Origin: Crocinitomicaceae bacterium
Lineage (GTDB): Bacteria > Bacteroidota > Bacteroidia > Flavobacteriales_D > Crocinitomicaceae
DNA: 64,000 bases
Reading direction: 5' to 3'
Assembly (NCBI GenBank): GCA_022447585.1
Contig: JAKVAR010000001.1
Span: 186,001-250,000, forward strand
Position 1 is the first letter of the stretch, and each line of letters opens with the position of its first letter. Positions 37,437 through 47,652 of the stretch are shown one piece after another. A model generated the notes under the pieces. The model saw only the letters and a list, made by a program, of their open reading frames with translations. It searched no databases and was not told where the DNA came from. Both the position numbers and the translations under genes were made by a program.

Positions 37437-40400
37437 ATGGCGATAAACATATTTAAAAATTTATTTGGTGATAAGTCTACTAAAGACAGAAAAGAGTATC
37501 AACCATCTATAGATAAAGCGAATGAGTTCCAAGCTCAATTCAAAAACCTAACAGACAACGAATTAAGAGCTAAAACAACTAGCTTCAAGACTTTAATTGC
37601 TGAAGAAACAAACACACTAGAATCGGAATTAAAAGATCTTAAGGCCAAGGCTGCTGACTTAAATACACCTATCCATGAAAAGGAAACTGTATTTGAGGCA
37701 ATAGATAAAATGACTAAAAAGATTGATAACAAAATTGAAGAAGTCTTAGAACAAATTAGGCCGGAAGCTTTTGCTGTTGTGAAAGAGACTGCAAGAAGAT
37801 GGAATGAGAATGGTCAATTAGTTGTTAAGGCGCAGGATTTTGATCGTGATTTAGCATCAAAAAAGGATGGTATTGAAATTGAAGGGGACAATGCAATCTG
37901 GTCCAATTCTTGGACTGCTGCTGGGGCTGAGGTTTCATGGAACATGGTTCATTATGACGTTCAGTTAATGGGGGGTGGAGTTCTTCATAAAGGGAATATT
38001 GCTGAGATGCAAACTGGTGAAGGTAAAACACTTGTTGCTACATTGCCGGTATATCTAAATGCTCTATCAGGAAAAGGAGTACATGTTGTAACGGTAAATG
38101 ATTACCTAGCAAAACGTGATTCTGAGTGGATGGGACCTTTGTACCAGTTCCATGGATTATCCGTAGATTGCATCGATAAACACAAGCCTAATTCTGCAGA
38201 AAGAAAACAAGCTTACCTTTCGGATATAATTTTCGGAACAAATAATGAGTTTGGTTTTGATTACCTGCGTGACAATATGGCAGGAAACCCTAATGACCTT
38301 GTTCAACAGAAGCATCACTACGCAATTATTGATGAGGTCGATTCCGTTTTAATTGATGATGCTAGAACGCCATTAATCATTTCAGGTCCAACGCCACGTG
38401 GTGACGAGCACGAGTTTTATCAATTAAAACCAAGAGTAGAAAGCATAGTTGCTGCTCAAAAGAAATATGTAAACCAATGCCTTGCTGACGCGAAAAGGCT
38501 GCTAACTGTAATTAACGGTGAAGTTGCTGATGCGAAAGAAGCGAAACAAATGTTGGAAGATGGAGGGAAGGCATTACTTAGAGCTTTCCGTGGCTTACCA
38601 AGAAACAAAGCATTAATCAAGTATTTATCTGAACCTGGAATTCGAGCTCATTTGCAAAAGACGGAAAACTTCTATATGCAGGAACAAGGTAAGCATATGA
38701 AGAAGATTGATGTTGAACTTTACTTTGTTATTGATGAGAAAAACAACACAATTGAATTAACTGATAAGGGGATTACATTAATTTCAGGAAAAGAGGATAA
38801 AGAATTCTTTATTATGCCGGACATCGGATCTGAAATTGCTCACCTTGAGAAATTAGGATTAGAACCATCTCAATTTGTTGAAAAGAAAGATGCTTTAATT
38901 AGAGATTACAGTATCAAATCAGAGAGAATTCATTCTGTCAACCAATTGTTAAAAGCCTATACGTTATTCGAAAAAGAAATCGAGTATGTAATATTAGAAG
39001 GAAAGGTTAAGATTGTTGATGAGCAGACTGGCCGTATCATGGAAGGAAGACGTTATTCTGATGGACTTCACCAAGCGATTGAAGCAAAAGAAGATGTTCA
39101 AGTAGAAGCGGCAACTCAAACCTATGCATCTATTACTTTGCAGAACTACTTCAGAATGTACCACAAGTTATCAGGAATGACTGGTACAGCAGAGACAGAG
39201 GCAAAAGAGTTTTGGGACATTTATGAATTAGATGTAATTGTAATCCCTACGAATAGACCTATTCAGCGTAATGACGAAAATGATTTAGTATTCAAAACAG
39301 CTCGTGAGAAATTCAATGCTGTTATTGAAGAGATTGAAAGGTTAGTTGAACAAAAAAGACCAGTACTTGTTGGAACAACGACAGTTGAAATTTCTGAACT
39401 GCTTGGGCGGATGCTTAAGATGAAAGGAATTGATCATCAGGTATTGAATGCGAAACATCACCAACGCGAGGCTGAAATTGTAGCAAATGCTGGATTACCA
39501 GGCGCTGTTACAATTGCAACAAATATGGCTGGTCGTGGTACTGATATTAAACTGGGGGCTGGTGTCAAAGAAGCAGGTGGTTTAGCAATAATTGGTACAG
39601 AACGACATGATTCTCGTCGTGTCGACCGTCAGTTAAGAGGTCGTGCTGGTCGTCAAGGAGACCCTGGGTCATCGCAATTCTTTGTTTGTTTAGAAGATGA
39701 TTTGATGCGTAAATTCGGGTCAGAGCGTATTGCAAAACTTATGGATAGGCTAGGTCTAAAAGAAGGAGAAGTAATTACGCATAGCATGGTTTCAAAATCT
39801 ATTGAACGTGCACAGAAAAAAGTTGAAGAAAACAATTTCGGTATTCGTAAGCGATTGTTAGAATATGATGACGTAATGAATGCCCAACGTAAAGCAATTT
39901 ACAAGAAGCGTAAGAATGCGTTATTTGGAGAGCGTTTAGATATTGACATCGACAATATGTTCTACGATGTAAGTGAGGCCATAACATTAGGATTTGCCAA
40001 AACTGAGTTCGCAGCCTTCGAAGAAGAGTTATTACGTGTAGTTGGAACACAGTCTCCGGTTACAGCTTCAGAATACGAATCATTAGACGAAACGACTATT
40101 ATTGAGAAAGTTTACCTTCAATTGAGAAATCAATATAGTAGAAAGAATGAGAAAATTGCGGCTGCCGCAATGCCTCAGATCAAACATGTTCATGAAACAA
40201 TGTCTGAGAAATATCAGAACATCGTTTTCCCGTTAACAGATGGTCGTAAAGAAATGCAACTTGTTGTTAATCTTAAAGAAGCATATGAATCTGAAGGACA
40301 CATTATTTCAACTGCATTTGAAAAGAACATAGTTCTTAGTATGATTGATAATGAGTGGAAAGAGCATTTACGAGAAATGGACGACTTAAGATCTGCGGTC

Positions 40401-40772
40401 TCCAATGCTCAATACGAACAAAAAGATCCACTTTTAGTTTACAAATTAGAGTCTTTTGAATTATTCAAAGCAATGCTAGTTCGACTAAATGCTGAAACGA
40501 TGGAATTATTGATGAAATTGGATATTCCTGCGACTCAAGAAATTCAAAGCACGAATAAGTCTGAAACATCTCAAAGTAATTACGAGAAAGCCAGAGAGCA
40601 TCAGCAAAAAGAAGAACTTGGAGCAAGAGAAGGATATCGAGAAGCTATTCAAAACTCTGGAAGCCAAAGACAACAAAAACAACAACCAATCGTTGCTCAA
40701 AAGCAACCAGGAAGAAATGACGCTTGCCCTTGTGGAAGTGGCAAGAAATACAAACAATGTCACGGGAAATAA
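37437..40772 (+). CDS. secA: Preprotein translocase ATPase SecA
   Basis: SecA drives Sec-dependent export across the inner membrane. The protein has 1111 residues, longer than the roughly 900 of E. coli because of inserted segments, including one around residues 340-450, as is usual in Bacteroidota. Visible are Walker A AEMQTGEGKT (about 188-197), DYLRDNMA, the Walker B region IDEVDSVLIDDARTPL, the TNMAGRGTDIKLG helicase motif, QLRGRAGRQGDPG and the C-terminal zinc-binding CPCGSGKKYKQCHG. It heads a three-gene overlapping set with the DUF2520 and KdsC-like genes. Confidence 0.97.
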   Translation: MAINIFKNLFGDKSTKDRKEYQPSIDKANEFQAQFKNLTDNELRAKTTSFKTLIAEETNTLESELKDLKAKAADLNTPIHEKETVFEAIDKMTKKIDNKIEEVLEQIRPEAFAVVKETARRWNENGQLVVKAQDFDRDLASKKDGIEIEGDNAIWSNSWTAAGAEVSWNMVHYDVQLMGGGVLHKGNIAEMQTGEGKTLVATLPVYLNALSGKGVHVVTVNDYLAKRDSEWMGPLYQFHGLSVDCIDKHKPNSAERKQAYLSDIIFGTNNEFGFDYLRDNMAGNPNDLVQQKHHYAIIDEVDSVLIDDARTPLIISGPTPRGDEHEFYQLKPRVESIVAAQKKYVNQCLADAKRLLTVINGEVADAKEAKQMLEDGGKALLRAFRGLPRNKALIKYLSEPGIRAHLQKTENFYMQEQGKHMKKIDVELYFVIDEKNNTIELTDKGITLISGKEDKEFFIMPDIGSEIAHLEKLGLEPSQFVEKKDALIRDYSIKSERIHSVNQLLKAYTLFEKEIEYVILEGKVKIVDEQTGRIMEGRRYSDGLHQAIEAKEDVQVEAATQTYASITLQNYFRMYHKLSGMTGTAETEAKEFWDIYELDVIVIPTNRPIQRNDENDLVFKTAREKFNAVIEEIERLVEQKRPVLVGTTTVEISELLGRMLKMKGIDHQVLNAKHHQREAEIVANAGLPGAVTIATNMAGRGTDIKLGAGVKEAGGLAIIGTERHDSRRVDRQLRGRAGRQGDPGSSQFFVCLEDDLMRKFGSERIAKLMDRLGLKEGEVITHSMVSKSIERAQKKVEENNFGIRKRLLEYDDVMNAQRKAIYKKRKNALFGERLDIDIDNMFYDVSEAITLGFAKTEFAAFEEELLRVVGTQSPVTASEYESLDETTIIEKVYLQLRNQYSRKNEKIAAAAMPQIKHVHETMSEKYQNIVFPLTDGRKEMQLVVNLKEAYESEGHIISTAFEKNIVLSMIDNEWKEHLREMDDLRSAVSNAQYEQKDPLLVYKLESFELFKAMLVRLNAETMELLMKLDIPATQEIQSTNKSETSQSNYEKAREHQQKEELGAREGYREAIQNSGSQRQQKQQPIVAQKQPGRNDACPCGSGKKYKQCHGK

Positions 40773-41524
40773 ATAAAATTTCAATCATTGGCAGTGGTAA
40801 CGTTGCCTGGCACTTATCAAAACATTTTGCTGAGGCAAATATTGAAGTTTCTCATATTACTAGTAGAAATAAGAACACGTGTATAGAAATTTGTAATAAA
40901 ACAGATGCTACTTATGTAGCATCTGTTTCTGATTTACCCCAAAACCAATTGGTGATTATCTGCACTCCTGATGATTCTATTGCTTCTATATGCGAACAAG
41001 TGCATTATACCTGTCCCGTTGCATACACATCTGGTTCAATTGATTTATCCAAACTCCCCAAAAGGCAAAATCTGGGTGTCTTCTATCCACTTCAGACATT
41101 CTCTAAATGTTATGATCTTGATTTAAAGAATGTGCCATTCTTTATTGAAGCAACTAATGAAAAGTTTAGCCAGTGTCTGTTCGCTCTAGCATCTCAAATA
41201 AGCAGTACAGTTCGCTCTGCGAATTCTCAAGAAAGAAGTGAATTGCATCTTTCTGCGGTATTTGTGAACAACTTCACAAATCACATTATTCATAAAGCAC
41301 AAGAATATGCTGAATCAAAATCAATTGACTTCAACTATCTTCTACCCCTGCTTAACGAGACAATTAGAAAACTGGAATCGGACAGTGCTTTTAACGCTCA
41401 AACGGGCCCAGCAAGAAGAAGAGATAACTCAACAATAGAACAACACAAATCAAAACTTAAGGGAATATCTAAAGAAATATATAACCTATTAAGTAAAAGT
41501 ATAAAAAACACGTACCATGACTAG
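40757..41524 (+). CDS. Rossmann-fold/DUF2520 domain protein
   Basis: A 255-residue protein with an N-terminal NAD(P)-binding motif, SIIGSGNVAWHLSKHF, of the kind found in F420-dependent NADP oxidoreductase-like proteins. A C-terminal DUF2520 helical domain (about 125-250) carries SELHLSAVFVNNFTNH and TGPARRRD. The family resembles beta-hydroxyacid dehydrogenases in fold, but its reaction is not established. I start at the ATG at 40757, which overlaps the secA end by 16 nt; the frame extends further into secA without a better start. Its end overlaps the KdsC-like gene by 8 nt, so translation is probably coupled. Confidence 0.84.
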   Translation: MSREINKISIIGSGNVAWHLSKHFAEANIEVSHITSRNKNTCIEICNKTDATYVASVSDLPQNQLVIICTPDDSIASICEQVHYTCPVAYTSGSIDLSKLPKRQNLGVFYPLQTFSKCYDLDLKNVPFFIEATNEKFSQCLFALASQISSTVRSANSQERSELHLSAVFVNNFTNHIIHKAQEYAESKSIDFNYLLPLLNETIRKLESDSAFNAQTGPARRRDNSTIEQHKSKLKGISKEIYNLLSKSIKNTYHD

Positions 41525-42035
41525 TTTCAAAGAACGATTAAACGACATTAACACACTAATTTTTGATGTAGATGGTGTATTAACAGATGGAAGTGTCACT
41601 TTATATAAAGATGAAGTTGTGCGCACTTTAAATTCACGAGACGGCTATGCATTGCAATATGCCTCGAAGATGGGATACAACATTTTTATTATTTCCGGAG
41701 GAACTTCAGAGGATGTAAAGAAAAGGTTATTGAATCTTGGTGTTAAGGAAGTATACATGGGCTCTAAGAACAAGGTTAAAATATATGAATCCATCAAAGA
41801 AAAACACGACCTACATGACAACCAAATCGCCTATATGGGTGATGATATTCCTGATTACCAAGTAATGCAAAAGGTAGGATTAGCCGCATGCCCTCAAGAT
41901 GCTGCCGTTGAGATTAAACAAGTTAGCCACTACCAATCACCATTTATGGGAGGAAAACATTGCGTTCGAGATATAATCGAGCAAGTATTGCGAGTTCAGG
42001 GAAACTGGTTTACGGAAGAATCATTTGAATGGTAA
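41517..42035 (+). CDS. kdsC: KdsC-like HAD phosphatase (3-deoxy-manno-octulosonate-8-phosphate phosphatase)
   Basis: A 172-residue C0-type HAD hydrolase without cap domain. Motif I FDVDGVLTDG has the catalytic Asp17 and Asp19, motif II is FIISGG, and the late motif is YMGDDIPD near residues 105-112. This matches KDO-8-phosphate phosphatase, which forms KDO for lipopolysaccharide. Other KDO genes are not visible here, so the exact substrate (KDO8P or a related sugar acid phosphate) is inferred. The start overlaps the DUF2520 gene by 8 nt, and the stop lies 1 nt from the stop of the opposing T9SS cargo gene. Confidence 0.86.
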   Translation: MTSFKERLNDINTLIFDVDGVLTDGSVTLYKDEVVRTLNSRDGYALQYASKMGYNIFIISGGTSEDVKKRLLNLGVKEVYMGSKNKVKIYESIKEKHDLHDNQIAYMGDDIPDYQVMQKVGLAACPQDAAVEIKQVSHYQSPFMGGKHCVRDIIEQVLRVQGNWFTEESFEW

Positions 42036-42036
42036 T

Positions 42037-43497
42037 CTACTCCTGAATCAAAACTTTTAGCTGCACAGGACTAACTTTAGTTCCCATAAGTTTGATGAAA
42101 TAAACCCCTCTTGGTTCATTTGATAAATCAAAAATCATTTCATTATTAAAATCACCGGATTTTATAAGTCTGCCCTGATTATCGATAACATTAAACTCTG
42201 AAAACACATTTTTTTCAGCATACACATTAAAAAGCCCACTAGATGGATTTGGATAAACCGAAATTAAATCTTCAAAGTCCAGTTCATCTACAACCACCAC
42301 ATTATGCGAAACCCCACCAGATGAAATATCTGGATAACTATCCCCAGGTCCTATCTTAGCGACTGTGATTTCATTACCACCAGAAACAACACCTGTGCTG
42401 TATCCAACCACGATTGCACCACCATCTGAAGTTCTAATAATATCTCCAGTGACATCTGGATAATTATGAGACATTCCAAATGACCCTTCAAAACCTAAAC
42501 TAGAATTATATTTATTAATGGTTACATCTTCACCAAATTCAAATCCGGTATCATTTATCAAAGACGCAGCAATGTAGACATCACCCATACTGCCAAAATT
42601 TGTCGCTTGCGTATATTCCAACTGCCCATTCAGTGAAGGATGATATCCGCCCCAATAAGTACCATCAGTTTGCATTAAGAACAAATAAGCATCATTTTCA
42701 TTAGTCAGCGGTCCTTCACCTCCACCGATGCCTACAACCTTTGTTGGATCGATATCTAATACAATATCATTTACCCAGTAATTTCCATTTACCCCAAAAA
42801 TACTCTCCCAATAAACTGTTCCATCCTCATGTAAGTATGTCATATAACCTTTAGTCAATGCCGAGTCTACAAAATACTCTCCTCCGATCAAATAAGTAGA
42901 ATCGGTGAATTGAAATATACAATTTGCACGGTCATCCCCTGCTGCTCCGATTGTTTTGGTCCAAACCGTATCTCCCAGTTTATTCGTACGAACAATATAG
43001 ATGTCCATATTATCAGTAGCATTCGAACTTGTCTCTCCAACCATAACAGTACCTGTATCTCTAGTTATCGCAGCATCATTGACTCGTTCCCATCCCGATC
43101 CACCAAAGGACTTTTCCCATTCAAGATCTGTGGACTCATCAATCTTTGCTAGGTAAAAATCAAAGCCTCCAGCACCAAATGAATTAGTGTATCCGCATAC
43201 ATAATATCCGAAGCCTTCTTTATAAAGCACTCTTCTTCCTGATTCGGACCCAGCGCCACCATAACTTTTAGACCACATATAATTTCCGAGGCTATCAATT
43301 TGCATTAAAAAAGCCTGAGCCGGAGCTTCTCCAAAACTGCTAGAAGAACCCGTAATAATATAACTGCTATCTTCTAATTGAATAATTCCTTGGCCTAAAT
43401 CTGCACCATTGTCGCTATAATAATTAATAAACGTAATCTGACCTTGAGCATACCCCCCCAATAAAAAGAAGTATGTAATGAATATTATATAGCGCAT
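42037..43497 (-). CDS. T9SS type A secreted protein with repeated beta-propeller-like motifs
   Basis: A 486-residue protein with a signal peptide (about 1-20). The body has repeats of a strand-loop motif such as WSKSYGGAGSE, WEKSFGGSGWE and WTKTIGAAGDDR, each about 50 residues apart, followed by ITGSSSS- or VVGYSTG-like strands; this looks like a beta-propeller. The final ~75 residues (SVYPNPSSGLFNV ... RGVYFIKL) form the type A T9SS sorting domain, which is cleaved on export. The gene overlaps the start region of the DUF5723-like gene's 3' end by 13 nt. Function beyond secretion is unknown. Confidence 0.87.
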   Translation of the reverse strand: MRYIIFITYFFLLGGYAQGQITFINYYSDNGADLGQGIIQLEDSSYIITGSSSSFGEAPAQAFLMQIDSLGNYMWSKSYGGAGSESGRRVLYKEGFGYYVCGYTNSFGAGGFDFYLAKIDESTDLEWEKSFGGSGWERVNDAAITRDTGTVMVGETSSNATDNMDIYIVRTNKLGDTVWTKTIGAAGDDRANCIFQFTDSTYLIGGEYFVDSALTKGYMTYLHEDGTVYWESIFGVNGNYWVNDIVLDIDPTKVVGIGGGEGPLTNENDAYLFLMQTDGTYWGGYHPSLNGQLEYTQATNFGSMGDVYIAASLINDTGFEFGEDVTINKYNSSLGFEGSFGMSHNYPDVTGDIIRTSDGGAIVVGYSTGVVSGGNEITVAKIGPGDSYPDISSGGVSHNVVVVDELDFEDLISVYPNPSSGLFNVYAEKNVFSEFNVIDNQGRLIKSGDFNNEMIFDLSNEPRGVYFIKLMGTKVSPVQLKVLIQE

Positions 43498-44708
43498 CTT
43501 AATCTTAAAAATAATGATTGACCACTTGCTTTTTTCGAGACGAAACCAAGAAAATTTTCAGAAGCAAGACCTACTGAATAATTCCCAAATTTGAAATTGG
43601 CGTATAATCCTGTCCTAAACTTAGTAAAGCCGCCGTAACCAACATTTAGGCCTAACCCTACAGCTTTATAAAGGCTAAAATGTGCCCCAACATAGACGTA
43701 TGGGCTGAAAATTAAAGTTGGGTATAACCTCATACCGAAAAAAGACTGAAGCTTTTTATCTGAATTAGCATCAACTATTTTACCAACTTGTAAATATCCA
43801 GGAAGCATCACCGTGCGGTTTCTCTCAGAAGATTGAACTCCTAATGAATCTAGAACGCTCATTGAGTCTGAAATGATAGCATTATCACCGATCAACTGAT
43901 CGAATTTAAATCCATCAAAAGCAAAAGAAGTATCGATAGAATATACTTTCTGCTTCTCATACATGTACGCAAACCCAATATTCTTAGCCTGAAATTGAAT
44001 GTAAGACGTTTGATCTTTAAAAATGGAAACTGGGATTTTAAAGTCTATATCAACACCAAAACCTACACCTTGATTAAACTTCTTATTGGAAGCCATTTCA
44101 ACTTCACCATCCAATATTAATTCAATATTATCTCCAGTAGCATTCTGAGTCAACTCTCCGGTTCGAATACTCGTATTGAATCGATCGCTAATGTTATAAA
44201 TATTTAATGAAACTGATGATTTCGATTTTAAGTCAACCATACCGAATCCTAACTTCTGATAAGACATAAAAGCAATGTTTGTTCCCGAAAAATCGATAGT
44301 TTCACCTTTATATCTATCATTTCCGTAGAAAATCATTCCAAACAAATCTTTAGAATAAACTGACCCACCAAAAAAATCAGCACCTGCTTTAATCAAATAA
44401 CCCCAATTTCGGTTTTTAAGTAATTTCTTTGAGTAATTTCTGTACTCAACACTTACCCCACCATAAGCTCCAAGGCGATTTACAGCTCCATGTCTATCAA
44501 ATGAATTATTCTTAACAACTTCATTAATAAAACCACCATAAATGAATTTACCGCTCAAATCTTTCTGGATAGCTGAGCCTGCGAAATCCATCCCACCTTC
44601 TAGAATGATTTCATGCTTAAGTTCAAGGGTATCATATCCCAATGGCAGCAATTGAGCAAAACCAATTGACTGAATTAAAACAATGATAACTATTAATAGT
44701 ATTCTCAT
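43485..44708 (-). CDS. Outer membrane beta-barrel protein, DUF5723-like
   Basis: A 407-residue protein with a signal peptide (about 1-18). The rest alternates hydrophobic strands with turns, with many YGG, GVGFGVDIDF and GLGLNVGYGG segments and a C-terminal aromatic-rich strand set, as expected for an outer membrane barrel. It resembles DUF5723-type proteins, which are usually encoded beside a lipoprotein. Here the lipoprotein gene ends 2 nt upstream and a T9SS cargo gene overlaps downstream. The barrel call is good, the family name moderate. Confidence 0.72.
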   Translation of the reverse strand: MRILLIVIIVLIQSIGFAQLLPLGYDTLELKHEIILEGGMDFAGSAIQKDLSGKFIYGGFINEVVKNNSFDRHGAVNRLGAYGGVSVEYRNYSKKLLKNRNWGYLIKAGADFFGGSVYSKDLFGMIFYGNDRYKGETIDFSGTNIAFMSYQKLGFGMVDLKSKSSVSLNIYNISDRFNTSIRTGELTQNATGDNIELILDGEVEMASNKKFNQGVGFGVDIDFKIPVSIFKDQTSYIQFQAKNIGFAYMYEKQKVYSIDTSFAFDGFKFDQLIGDNAIISDSMSVLDSLGVQSSERNRTVMLPGYLQVGKIVDANSDKKLQSFFGMRLYPTLIFSPYVYVGAHFSLYKAVGLGLNVGYGGFTKFRTGLYANFKFGNYSVGLASENFLGFVSKKASGQSLFLRLRCAI

Positions 44709-44710
44709 AC

Positions 44711-46291
44711 TTAAAATTTATTCTCTGAGGTAAATTTCGTTTTTACTTTAACTGCCAGATATGCACCGACAGGAATACTCATTGGCTCATTGATATTTGA
44801 ATTTGGATTGGTAGAATTAAAATTAGATTGAATGATAATTTTCTTCACCAAACTAAGATCATCAAGAATCTCCTCTCCCAACACCAATTTCATTTCAGAA
44901 TAACACATCATTAAAGATGAAGCAGGATCAATAGATCCGAATTGAGAAGATTCAATCGGATTTGTTCCGTTTATTTGATAAAGAATATTACCATCATCAT
45001 CTAAGAAATATGCCATCAAGTCAGCAGAAAAAGGGAATGCATTACTTGCTTGAATCATCATCTCACCTGACTTTACATTTGTATTGTTTTCATTTTGAGT
45101 GAAATTCAGGTTAAATGTATCTTTTAATACAAGCTCATCGACACCAATTGTCAGTGGCATATTAGCTTCAAGATTTACTTTCAGTCTACTTTGTGAAAAC
45201 ATCTCATCCCATCCGCCAGTAACATTGCCCCATGGATTTAGTTGAATATGATAACCTACTTCATGTTTATTCCCTAAGTTTTCTATATATTCTTCTATGT
45301 TAGAATTGGAACTGTTAAATTCAATATTTTTTTGACTCGGCACTAAAGCATCCCAGGTACCTGTTGCAGGATCAATATTGAAAGAACTTCCAATTTGAGC
45401 ATTATCCAAAGAAACTGTATTTCCAAAATTGTTCTCATTAGATACATTCAATAGATTACCTTCAGCAATTACCTTAACTCCATTTTCAATCTTGAATACA
45501 ATTGAAGTATTTGGCAAATCTATGGCACCAGAACTCACTACATCAAGCACTTCCAAATCTACAACAGTTGTATCAGAAAGTACTTTATCCCCAAAATAAC
45601 CTCTCGCATAATCAACCTTGACCCCTCTAAAGGTTGCATCAACCTTTGTTATGTCCGCTGGTGAAATAATAACGTCAGGGCCATCTAAAGCTGTCGATAC
45701 TATTATTTTAGACTTTAACACATTAAACTCTCCTCCTGAAATACCAGTTAAATCCATTCTATAACCAGATAAATCGATCGTTTCTTCAACTATACCCGGT
45801 GAAGCATTTGAGCCAGGGGGTGCAGAATATTGATTATTAAAAGTAACACCATCCTTGGTAACACCAGGCAACTCAACATTAAAAATTGTTGTTGTACCTA
45901 GTGGATTCTGAACTTTTACATCGATAAAACCTTCCTTAAGAACGATTGTCTTTAATTGCACTTCCTCTAAATCAAGATTATGCTCCTCTACAGAATTGAC
46001 AAAGTTAAACCCACCTGATATTTGAAGCGTCCCAGAGAAAATAAACTCTTCTGAAATAGTCGTATCCGGAATCTCAATTAATTCGCCTAAATCAAGATCA
46101 AACAATGTTCTATTAAGATCTAGCTCATAAAAACCTCCGACCTCACTAATAGTGGAATCATTAACCAAATTCTCCAAAGACAAAGTATCATTAATCAAAG
46201 GAGAACTCCAATCAGTATCCCAAACAGTTTTATTCTTTTTACAAGAAACGATTGATATGGCAAACAACGCCAGTGCAATATATTTTTTCAT
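44711..46291 (-). CDS. Large envelope lipoprotein of unknown function
   Basis: A 526-residue protein started at the ATG at 46291, where MKKYIALALFAISIVSCKK gives a clear lipoprotein signal (lipobox IVSC); an in-frame ATG 14 codons upstream lacks such a signal. The body is beta-rich with many short strands and DSTxxxxxGFYELDLN-like segments; I see no enzymatic motif. It ends 2 nt before the DUF5723-like barrel gene, so the two are probably translated together. A surface or periplasmic partner of the barrel is an inference from this pairing. Confidence 0.77.
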   Translation of the reverse strand: MKKYIALALFAISIVSCKKNKTVWDTDWSSPLINDTLSLENLVNDSTISEVGGFYELDLNRTLFDLDLGELIEIPDTTISEEFIFSGTLQISGGFNFVNSVEEHNLDLEEVQLKTIVLKEGFIDVKVQNPLGTTTIFNVELPGVTKDGVTFNNQYSAPPGSNASPGIVEETIDLSGYRMDLTGISGGEFNVLKSKIIVSTALDGPDVIISPADITKVDATFRGVKVDYARGYFGDKVLSDTTVVDLEVLDVVSSGAIDLPNTSIVFKIENGVKVIAEGNLLNVSNENNFGNTVSLDNAQIGSSFNIDPATGTWDALVPSQKNIEFNSSNSNIEEYIENLGNKHEVGYHIQLNPWGNVTGGWDEMFSQSRLKVNLEANMPLTIGVDELVLKDTFNLNFTQNENNTNVKSGEMMIQASNAFPFSADLMAYFLDDDGNILYQINGTNPIESSQFGSIDPASSLMMCYSEMKLVLGEEILDDLSLVKKIIIQSNFNSTNPNSNINEPMSIPVGAYLAVKVKTKFTSENKF

Positions 46292-46335
46292 TGTAGTTGA
46301 ATAACGATTAATAATTCCGTTTGGTTGGTTCAAAT

Positions 46336-47544
46336 TTAGACTCTTTCAATTATGGTTGCATAACCTTGACCTACACCAATACACATTGCAACTAGAGCAT
46401 ATTTTTTATTTGATTTTTGAAGTTCAATTGCCGCAGACAACAATATTCTCGCTCCAGTAACACCTAATGGGTGACCAAGTGCAATTGCCCCTCCGTTTGG
46501 GTTGATACGAGGATCATCATCCGCTAATCCCATTTCACGTGTACAAGCTAAAACTTGTGCAGCAAATGCTTCGTTCAACTCTAGAATATCCATTTGGTCT
46601 AGTGTCAGACCTGTCCTCTTTAAAACTTTTTGAGCAGCATAGACAGGTCCAATTCCCATGATTCTTGGCTCCACACCAGCAATTGCTGCACCAACAATTC
46701 GCACTAATGGTTTAAGACTATATTTTTCAACGGCTTCTCCCGATGCGATTAATAAAGCAGCAGCACCATCATTCAATCCAGAAGCATTACCTGCAGTAAC
46801 AGACCCTCCTTTTTTAAAAGCTGGGCGTAAACCTCGCAATGTATCGATTGTTGAATTTGGACGAACAAACTCATCGGTATCAAAGATGATTGGATCTTTT
46901 TTTCTTTGCGGAATAGAAACAGGCACAATCTCTTCAGCTAACCTCCCCGAATCAATTGCTTTTGAAGCTTTCTGTTGTGACCACAAACTAAATTTATCTT
47001 GAGCTTCTCGTTCAATTCCATATTTTTCAACAAGATTTTCCGCAGTCATCCCCATCCCTTCAGTTCCATACAACTCCTCCATCTTAGGATTAATGAAACG
47101 CCAACCAAAAGATGAGTCATGCATCTGAGCATCTCTTCCAAAAGGCTTTGATACTTTTGAAATTACCCAAGGACCTCTTGTCATATGTTCAACACCACCA
47201 GAAATATAAATTTCTCCCGCTCCATCTTTTATGGCTCTAGAAGCATTGATTGTTGAAGCCATACCTGAAGCACAAAGTCGGTTAACTGTTTCTCCACCGA
47301 CTTGCCAAGGTAAACCGGCAAGTAAACCAGACATACGAGCAACATTTCTGTTATCCTCACCTGCTTGATTTGCGCAACCAAATATAACATCCTCTACTTC
47401 TAAAGGATCAACAGATGGATTTCTTGCCATCAACTCTTTAATAACAATTGCTCCTAAATCATCGGTTCTAACTGGTGCCAAAGTTCCACCAAAATTCCCT
47501 ATAGGAGTTCTAATACCATCAACTATATATACTTCTTTTGACAT
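46336..47544 (-). CDS. Acetyl-CoA C-acyltransferase (thiolase), 3-oxoadipyl-CoA thiolase-like
   Basis: A 402-residue degradative thiolase. The nucleophile Cys is in VNRLCASGM (near residue 90), the catalytic His in [11 protein letters not shown] and the second Cys in MCIGVGQG near the C-terminus; LNEAFAAQ is also present. Segments [17 protein letters not shown] and [15 protein letters not shown] are closest to PcaF/PaaJ-type 3-oxoadipyl-CoA thiolases, but general fatty-acid thiolases share most of this. Substrate preference is therefore inferred. No other aromatic-degradation gene is adjacent. Confidence 0.88.
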   Translation of the reverse strand: MSKEVYIVDGIRTPIGNFGGTLAPVRTDDLGAIVIKELMARNPSVDPLEVEDVIFGCANQAGEDNRNVARMSGLLAGLPWQVGGETVNRLCASGMASTINASRAIKDGAGEIYISGGVEHMTRGPWVISKVSKPFGRDAQMHDSSFGWRFINPKMEELYGTEGMGMTAENLVEKYGIEREAQDKFSLWSQQKASKAIDSGRLAEEIVPVSIPQRKKDPIIFDTDEFVRPNSTIDTLRGLRPAFKKGGSVTAGNASGLNDGAAALLIASGEAVEKYSLKPLVRIVGAAIAGVEPRIMGIGPVYAAQKVLKRTGLTLDQMDILELNEAFAAQVLACTREMGLADDDPRINPNGGAIALGHPLGVTGARILLSAAIELQKSNKKYALVAMCIGVGQGYATIIERV

Positions 47545-47652
47545 ACTAATTCTTTAAAATGCTAAGATAACAATTTTGTATTGTTGAAAACTTCTACTCA
47601 GACTTATGTACAAAGTTTGTATTTTGGATTTCAATAAAACCAAAAAAACGTG

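Noticed and set aside
42037..43497. The Trp-rich repeat protein as a sixth gliding-motility (type B) protein
   Set aside because: Its C-terminus has the YPNPSSG start and short beta pattern of the type A sorting domain, not the TPDGDxxN pattern of type B.
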